A DNA stretch of 64,000 nucleotides from Beroe forskalii (Eukaryota; Ctenophora; Nuda; Beroida; Beroidae), in the NCBI GenBank assembly GCA_011033025.1, contig WFMF01000153.1:248001-312000 (forward strand). The letters are read 5' to 3'. The translations under genes were made by a program, and so were the position numbers. The notes beneath the pieces were generated by a model. That model made no database searches and had not been told where the DNA came from. It was given only the letters and a program-made list of their open reading frames with translations. Each line of letters opens with the position of its first letter. Position 1 is the stretch's first letter. This document shows, one piece after another, positions 62,101 through 64,000 of the stretch.

Positions 62101-64000
62101 TAGATATGCCCTAGAACATAACTACCAAGTTTCAGAATTGAATAACAAAAGAGGCGAACTCGCGATTTGAAAAATTCAAATTGGCTAGGAACAATATTTT
62201 TCATGGGGTAAAAACCAAGAAGCGTTGCATACAACAAAAAACCACTGATCACGCGTTGCCTACTTAACGCAGTAATGCGTTACGCAGTACCTCTCACACG
62301 TTTTTAAATTGCGTACCTAGATGATTCTTGCTCAGAATTGAATAACAAAAGACCCTCCAACGAGAAATTCCATGGGCAACGAAGTGCATACTCAACACCT
62401 CTCTGCTACATGGGACTACACGGCCCCCCCCTTAGGGGGGGGGGGGCCAGGCCCCCTCTAGTTTTGAAAAGGCCCCCCCCAAAAAAATCTTAGGGGGGGG
62501 CCTTGGCCCTACCTAGAATTTTCTCAAAAATTTGACCATCAAAATGAAGTTTAAAATCAAGTTCAAATAAACTGAAGTTTCCTTGAAATCCATTTTTTCA
62601 GGATCAAAGCAAACAGAAAACGTGATTTTATGTGTATTTTTATGCAAAATTACGGTTTTTGGATGTGAAAATTCGATTATGAAAATTTAGGCCCCCCGTA
62701 GATTTCAAAAGGCCCCCCCCCCCTAGAAAAAATCTAGGGGGGCCTTGGCCCCCACTAGCTTGAAAAAGTGTGTAATGGCATGCTCTGCTACTAGAGTAAA
62801 AGTTTCTTTCAGAATTTCAGAAAAAGTTCGTTTCACTTCGCCGAGATAAGAAGAGTATAGGTACTGAAAGTTATTCACTTCGCTATGGGGACTGCACCAC
62901 TTTCAGGGCGCCGGGAAGTGTGCAGTCTCGCATTTTTTATAATTTTCTCAGATTATAATTAATTGTTTTACAAACCTGCACGTGCAGGAGTAACCCTGCT
63001 CCAAATCCACGCACAACTGATCCTCCCTGCACGTGTGCACGTCCATCGCACATTCGTCCTCTGGGGGACACGTGAAGAAGTGCCAAGCCGCGCACTCGTC
63101 ACGTGATTCCGACATGTCACGTGGTGTAGTGTCACGTGTTCTAAGGTCACGTGGTCCAGCCCAGTCACCGCGCATACACTCGCCGGAACTGTTTCCTGGG
63201 AATATGGGTATTTAAATATTTTATAAGAACATAAAATTATCAAAAACCGTTTTTTTTGAAAATGTCACACTGGGAACCGTTTTTGGTACTGTTTTTGAAA
63301 AATAGCACCAAAAATGGCTCTAAAAACGGACGGGGAACAACGGCCTAACAGTCAACAGTGAGAATATGAGTGAGATGAAATGCTCGTACCCTTTTGGCAC
63401 CAAGCGCAGTGGTTGAACTCGTTGCAGACCGAACACGTGATGTGTTGAGAACAGGGCACGGGGCACTGTGCAGGAGACACCACCACATCACACCTGAGGG
63501 GAATGGAAGATCAGTGAGATGTTGCCAGCTCTGAGATCGGTGTCTGAGACAGAGAGTGAGTGATCTCAGATCATCCTTTTTCTGACTTTCAGGAGCAAAG
63601 AGATAATAATCAAATTATTAAGTTCCGTATAAGGAACTTATCACACTCGGCTGCACCTCGTTCGATGAGAACCGACAACAAGACACTGTTCCTCGAACGA
63701 GAACCTTAACGAGTACTGAACCTACCTATTGAAGAGGCAGGACCAGTCGAGGTGACTGTCAGACAAGCAGCGGTCTAGGTAGATACTCCAACTACATCCC
63801 GTCTTCACTGTGCAGCTGTGAGAGACGGATAAGGAGGTCAATTTGCTCAAAAAGTATATTAGTCCCATTCCAGGGTTAATAACCTTCTTAGATTAACTGT
63901 TTGTACTATAGTAAGCCTGTACAGTGTACACAAGTCAACAGCTGCTAAAATGTATCATTTCTCACCTCGTACAATACCTGATCTCAGAACAAGCAATGGG
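37728..64000 (-). CDS. MEGF8: MEGF8-like gene, 3' part (PSI to cytoplasmic tail), enters from right edge
   Basis: Eleven exons on the minus strand: 64000-63966 (partial), 63815-63726, 63493-63390, 63195-62976, 40859-40511, 40291-39942, 39712-39592, 39387-39303, 38984-38857, 38623-38500, 38173-37728. All junctions are GT-AG and all phases agree, giving about 683 codons without a break. Domain order PSI, PSI, EGF, laminin-EGF repeats, membrane-proximal domain, one transmembrane span and tail matches the C terminus of vertebrate MEGF8, with near-identical anchors (CMRGDWAGPRD, CPPEDEC, RNHTAGRQCE). Type I membrane protein. One intron is 22 kb and full of transposons. This copy looks functional. 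Confidence 0.92.
38500..38623 (-). CDS. MEGF8: MEGF8-like exon: transmembrane segment
   Basis: Acceptor CCCCTAG, donor GTGGGG, phase 0 in and 1 out. Encodes a membrane span SNLILSGLILLIMAYCCM after a tyrosine-rich stretch, and joins in phase to the tail exon. The frame stays open past the donor and meets a TAG at about 38472, so intron retention would give a tailless form. Confidence 0.85.
38630..38850. repeat. GGGGTTAAAACA degenerate minisatellite
   Basis: Short purine-rich units (GGGGTTAAAACAGGG and variants) fill this MEGF8 intron. Confidence 0.75.
38857..38984 (-). CDS. MEGF8: MEGF8-like exon: membrane-proximal strand
   Basis: Acceptor TTGACAG and donor GTATGT. Encodes VDKVDYHYSDVVRKFSC and SGLFLVVQTHAQ, matching the position of the SSRFYLLLLGV strand of MEGF8. 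Confidence 0.75.
39008..39180. mobile_element. Small palindromic MITE in a MEGF8 intron
   Basis: Inverted ends TGTCGAACTCCTACGTGCGC and GCGCACGAAGGCGTTCGACA, with GCGCGGCTTTTTCATGCGGTG inner arms. Confidence 0.7.
39303..39387 (-). CDS. MEGF8: MEGF8-like exon: membrane-proximal domain
   Basis: 85 bp, acceptor CCTGTAG, donor GTAATT. Encodes VHMIRSQKQTIYNTGNK; phase 0 in, 1 out. Confidence 0.7.
39592..39712 (-). CDS. MEGF8: MEGF8-like exon: membrane-proximal domain start
   Basis: Acceptor TCCGCCAG, donor GTCAGT. Encodes PFFIKAENTATHWIYIEMVN, aligned with VLFGVQPKFTNVDIRLTLDV of MEGF8. The last about 25 bp with the donor are copied 54 bp downstream (39537-39561); use of that donor would add a stop codon. 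Confidence 0.78.
39755..39935. repeat. CGGTTAACCG palindromic repeat block
   Basis: Several copies of CGGTTAACCGG within 180 bp of MEGF8 intron. A similar CCGTAACCG block is at 50905-51030. Confidence 0.7.
39942..40291 (-). CDS. MEGF8: MEGF8-like exon: laminin-EGF repeats 3-4
   Basis: 350 bp, acceptor CTCCTAG, donor GTAGGA. Cys-rich: CLNCRNNTEGDLCERC, CAPCTCNKHARTCNRDTG, then CDKCLEGFTGHPTNGSLCY, the C-terminal laminin-EGF pair of MEGF8 (compare CAKCRESFHGSPLGGQQCY). Confidence 0.92.
40511..40859 (-). CDS. MEGF8: MEGF8-like exon: EGF and laminin-EGF repeats 1-2
   Basis: 349 bp, acceptor CTTTCCAG, donor GTTAGT. Encodes GCVHGTCVAVDTCTCNFGFY, then CRNHTAGRQCELC and CREPCHGNSDTC. GC-rich and CpG-rich compared with flanking introns. 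Confidence 0.92.
40905..41030. repeat. Inverted duplicate end of the 22-kb intron (left)
   Basis: About 115 bp including CACTTCGTTGCCCACGGAAT and AATTCTGAGCAAGAATCATC are present in reverse at 62300-62412, near the other end of the same intron. Confidence 0.8.
41035..42335. repeat. Tandem repeat of about 165-185 bp
   Basis: Seven diverged units built around GTCCAGGAAAGTCGTAGAGA, GGGCTCAAACGAATCGCAAT and GGGCCAAAAACTGTTTTTCA. Inverted units occur at 43350-43740 and 48265-48390. Confidence 0.85.
42340..42440 (+). other. Possible tRNA-derived SINE fragment
   Basis: Contains GGTTCGAATCCCGGGG, a good B-box/T-arm, about 50 bp after TGGATAAGAACTG. No full cloverleaf can be drawn. Confidence 0.25.
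42946..43322. mobile_element. MITE with GATGAGAAGTACGTA ends
   Basis: About 375 bp. Inverted ends GATGAGAAGTACGTA / TACGTACTTCTCATC and inner AGTACGTACTAGTAC palindromes on both sides. Confidence 0.75.
43946..45577. repeat. Segment with scattered GTGCGTTACGCTAC motifs
   Basis: The 14-mer GTGCGTTACGCTAC or a one-base variant occurs near 44319, 44488 (head-to-head with a reverse copy), 45151, 45176, 45362 and 45549. The segment is bounded by TATCGGCCAATCCA (43946) and TGGATTGGCCGATA (45564). No ORF. Confidence 0.65.
45783..46760. repeat. Seven tandem units each with a CTGGGGGC hairpin
   Basis: Units of about 150 bp contain AGCAGGGGTCTGGGGGCGGC and AGCCCCCAGAAGCCAGACGT: a perfect 8-bp stem CTGGGGGC/GCCCCCAG with a 4-nt loop. 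The hairpin is invariant while other parts vary. Confidence 0.9.
46995..47800. repeat. GTGGAGGCTGA minisatellite, two facing blocks
   Basis: 46995-47400 has TGGAGCCTAGTGGAGGAAGA-type units; 47480-47800 has TTAGCCTCCAT units, partly the reverse complement. Confidence 0.8.
48120..48260. repeat. TTTGGCAAAC foldback
   Basis: Five TTTGGCAAAC units face their reverse complements across a short centre, ended by GGGGTA and TTACCCC. About 140 bp. Confidence 0.65.
48385..49285. mobile_element. Foldback element, about 900 bp
   Basis: Arms of about 280 bp (from ACCCTCTCAGATTTGG to CCACTCTTGATGATAG, and the diverged reverse complement 49000-49282) with a centre that is itself partly inverted (CCAATTGAACACGATATG / CATATCGCGTTCAATTGG). 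No coding capacity. Confidence 0.8.
49615..49735. repeat. Tandem AGCCAAAAAATACAATAAA repeat
   Basis: Three units of about 39 bp, giving a false Lys-rich frame. Confidence 0.85.
49880..50257 (-). CDS. Zinc-knuckle ORF, retroelement-like
   Basis: 125 codons. A Ser-rich start, a coiled-coil-like Lys/Leu segment (ILALKKNIKKLEDNLKFLEK), then one CCHC knuckle CDFCDRHGHSIQEC and a basic Arg/Gly tail. Looks like a nucleocapsid C-terminal half. It follows a membrane-protein ORF by 17 bp on the same strand. Origin unknown. Confidence 0.5.
   Translation of the reverse strand: MVDPLRSPLRIELKRSSSSESESSNDSILALKKNIKKLEDNLKFLEKTKAEPSAGPSQTGYKDVCIATDFQAPATAKVQFICTLQDSEEYCDFCDRHGHSIQECRSVKRYKYNVNKRGGRFRRGG
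50275..50655 (-). CDS. Membrane-anchored ORF fragment, glycoprotein-tail-like
   Basis: 126 codons with several N-glycosylation sequons, a strong membrane span ALYLTLSLVLVMLIAALSYL and a 30-residue tail. It resembles the stem-anchor of a viral-type glycoprotein, but no fusion peptide or cysteine pattern is present, so family is not assigned. Confidence 0.4.
   Translation of the reverse strand: MSWQNTEAVQIASIFVEKPDLITTYLTHNTSKVFVEKWSTFINQTSNKIEVNTSYIYKHLISITSTSQNLKVKSHAALYLTLSLVLVMLIAALSYLTVKNVKYVRVTSNDQHEETENNPEMINIIH
50905..51030. repeat. CCGTAACCG repeat block
   Basis: Multiple CCGAAACCGTAACCG units, inserted after the last recognisable PolB sequence. Confidence 0.7.
52311..52759 (-). CDS. 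GIY-YIG endonuclease domain of Penelope element
   Basis: Encodes KDSTYKLEKCINSCLSQIKC, then the GIY-YIG core AIYYLECSQC...YVGETTRNIQDRMKEH with an HIVENPGH segment and stop. Its original upstream part is displaced to 53689-53896 by an inserted element; the ORF's apparent first 35 residues come from that insert. Confidence 0.85.
52768..53688. mobile_element. 8-bp-TSD element inside the Penelope element
   Basis: 921 bp, ends CCCGGTGGTAAAGTTGC and GTTACTTTTTACCACTGGG, exact 8-bp duplication CCTTTAGG (52760-52767, 53689-53696). The uninterrupted Penelope copy near 56950-56957 shows the empty site. hAT-like by duplication and ends; no transposase. Confidence 0.85.
53899..54721. mobile_element. 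TA-flanked TIR element inside the Penelope element
   Basis: 823 bp, about 26-bp inverted ends CACTCAGTTTTTTTTATAAG and reverse complement, TA on each side (Tc1/mariner-like target). Contains GGGGTCTGGGGGCGCAGCCC near 54489, the same hairpin core as the array at 45783-46760. Confidence 0.8.
54722..56041 (-). CDS. Penelope-like reverse transcriptase
   Basis: About 440 residues of PLE RT: LVFIKADKGNTCVIMSRDDY, PILYGLPKLHK, FDIQSLFTNIPV (first catalytic Asp), VAMGSPLAPILADIFM, RYVDDILAAF (YVDD), then IPFLDILL and TVYRKTTHSGVY. Its C terminus is cut by the TA-flanked element, so the last 16 codons of the apparent ORF are not its own. RT of a retroelement that primes at nicked DNA, normally joined to GIY-YIG. 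Confidence 0.92.
56131..56607 (-). CDS. Penelope N-terminal region, frame-separated from RT
   Basis: Basic, helical (LRHLERLKRKHVKRLCDIHF, FLKTCILYNLKPTMCRFK), as in PLE N termini before the RT. A frame break lies between about 56131 and 56041. Confidence 0.65.
   Translation of the reverse strand: MKFLTSYFVVLFILKLAKNAIFNVPSCIKRHYSTSTLRTLRHLERLKRKHVKRLCDIHFLKTCILYNLKPTMCRFKLHNPSSESSKSYRSYQSKLIRDELKSNVRRAAELQKTITALEEEFYPLLSWLHRAKVAAFLQKSSTNAQQHFGEVHARKAGS
56754..57405 (+). pseudogene. Inverted copy of Penelope linker and GIY-YIG, frameshifted
   Basis: Starts in the linker (EICSSYELLHAEFERIKLMM), has no insertion at 56950, and carries a 2-bp deletion at about 57127 in the CSQC motif compared with the minus copy (CTCGCAATGAAGCC versus CTCGCAATGTGAAGCC). 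Otherwise nearly identical. Confidence 0.85.
58890..59785. other. No gene recognised
   Basis: AT-rich intron DNA upstream of the PolB start. A short GGGTTA...TAACCC palindrome near 58995 is the only structure seen. Confidence 0.4.
59790..59952. mobile_element. Small foldback with CTCGGCTTCGCCTCGTACAA repeats
   Basis: Ends AACCTCAGTAGAGATAAGTA and TACTTACCTCTACTTCGGTT are inverted. Two direct copies of GAACTCGGCTTCGCCTCGTA inside. Confidence 0.65.
60470..60760. repeat. Direct duplication of about 75 bp
   Basis: TTGATAAACAAAGGTACACT...GCTGGAGCAGAGAGGTGGTT occurs at about 60485-60555 and 60688-60758 with one change. Confidence 0.8.
61025..61080. repeat. (TCCG)n microsatellite
   Basis: About 13 tandem GTCC units. 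Confidence 0.95.
61081..62299. other. No gene recognised
   Basis: Intronic. GGCTATTAAACCC occurs at about 60786, 60825 and 61866, suggesting an old repeat around 60.8-61.9 kb. The TGATCACGCGTTGCCTACTT block at 62247 recurs at about 49413. Confidence 0.4.
62300..62412. repeat. Inverted duplicate end of the 22-kb intron (right)
   Basis: Reverse complement of 40905-41030, including GATGATTCTTGCTCAGAATT. See the left copy. Confidence 0.8.
62420..62760. repeat. G/C-homopolymer palindromic repeat
   Basis: Runs of C and G around CTAGGGGGGCCTTGGCCCC-type blocks at both ends, AT-rich centre. Likely a MITE with homopolymer ends. Confidence 0.55.
62976..63195 (-). CDS. MEGF8: MEGF8-like exon: PSI end and calcium-binding-type EGF
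   Basis: 220 bp, acceptor TTCCCAG, donor GTTTGT. Encodes CMRGDWAGPRDL, then TCPPEDECAMDVHTC and CVDLEQGYSCTC, an EGF_CA signature almost the same as MEGF8 CPPEDECANGHHDC. The RDxxxRD repeats from CACGTGAC are a local expansion. Confidence 0.92.
63390..63493 (-). CDS. MEGF8: MEGF8-like exon: PSI repeat
   Basis: Acceptor CCCCTCAG, donor GTACGA. Encodes CPVPCSQHITCSVCNEFNH followed by CAWCQ, the plexin-semaphorin-integrin cysteine pattern. Confidence 0.87.
63726..63815 (-). CDS. MEGF8: MEGF8-like exon: PSI repeat
   Basis: 90 bp, acceptor TCTCACAG, donor GTAGGT. Encodes CTVKTGCSWSIYLDRCLS then LDWSCLFN, matching CTREGKCMW...YDWTCFSHSLL. Confidence 0.82.
63966..64000 (-). CDS. MEGF8: MEGF8-like exon, partial at window edge
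   Basis: Donor GTGAGA. Reads IACSEIRYCT, fitting CSEAACGAADCEQCT before the PSI repeat; continues beyond the window. Confidence 0.7.

Noticed and set aside
247-64000. One continuous MEGF8 gene across the window
   Set aside because: Exon order on the minus strand puts the stop before the CUB domain.

Overview
This window looks like AT-rich nuclear DNA from an invertebrate animal. The coding signal is short exons with GT-AG splice sites and extracellular-matrix-type domains (CUB, EGF, kelch, PSI, laminin-EGF). The rest is dense with eukaryotic mobile elements: a Ty3/gypsy element with an env-like gene, a Penelope-like element, a Polinton-type DNA polymerase gene and many terminal-inverted-repeat (TIR) elements. 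Nothing prokaryotic is visible. The species cannot be named from this sequence.

The only host gene family I can support is MEGF8 (multiple EGF-like domains 8, relative of attractin), always on the minus strand. The left edge (247-3764) carries exons for the N-terminal part: CUB, EGF, EGF and the first kelch repeats, running off the left edge. The right half (37728-64000) carries the C-terminal part: PSI repeats, calcium-binding-type EGF, laminin-EGF repeats, membrane-proximal domain, transmembrane segment, cytoplasmic tail and stop codon, entering from the right edge. In transcription order the 3' end of one gene precedes the 5' end of another, so these are two MEGF8-like copies head to tail, or an assembly join.

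Between them (about 4-37 kb) lie, in order: a decayed ORF with a PHD-like zinc finger and an AlkB-like 2OG-Fe(II) dioxygenase domain (7.5-8.8 kb); two hAT-like elements with exact 8-bp target duplications and telomere-like TTAGGG/TTTGGG cores (9.3-10.9 and 12.8-14.6 kb), the second nested in another element; GC-rich palindromes and a hairpin array (15.2-16.6 kb); and a 15.1-kb env-bearing Ty3/gypsy element (17917-33018) whose two 572-bp LTRs look identical. It has gag, pol in the -1 frame after a canonical slippery heptamer, env, an unrecognised 665-aa ORF, a tRNA-Asp-like primer site and a polypurine tract. A 1.76-kb TTAA-flanked TIR element sits in its leader and carries, in the opposite direction, a 180-aa ORF related to the intracellular 'ballast' domain of P2X7 receptors. 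An older gypsy fragment and several MITEs follow.

The 22-kb intron of the right-hand MEGF8 gene (40860-62975) is a transposon nest: long tandem and inverted repeats (41-49 kb), then an intron-containing Polinton-type PolB pseudogene (51-58.9 kb) split by a Penelope-like element (51900-57781, 12-bp target duplication), itself split by an 8-bp-TSD element and a TA-flanked element. The most novel points are the P2X7-like ORF in a TIR element, the gypsy element's fourth ORF and frameshift site, the PHD-AlkB relic, and the hairpin-based repeat arrays.
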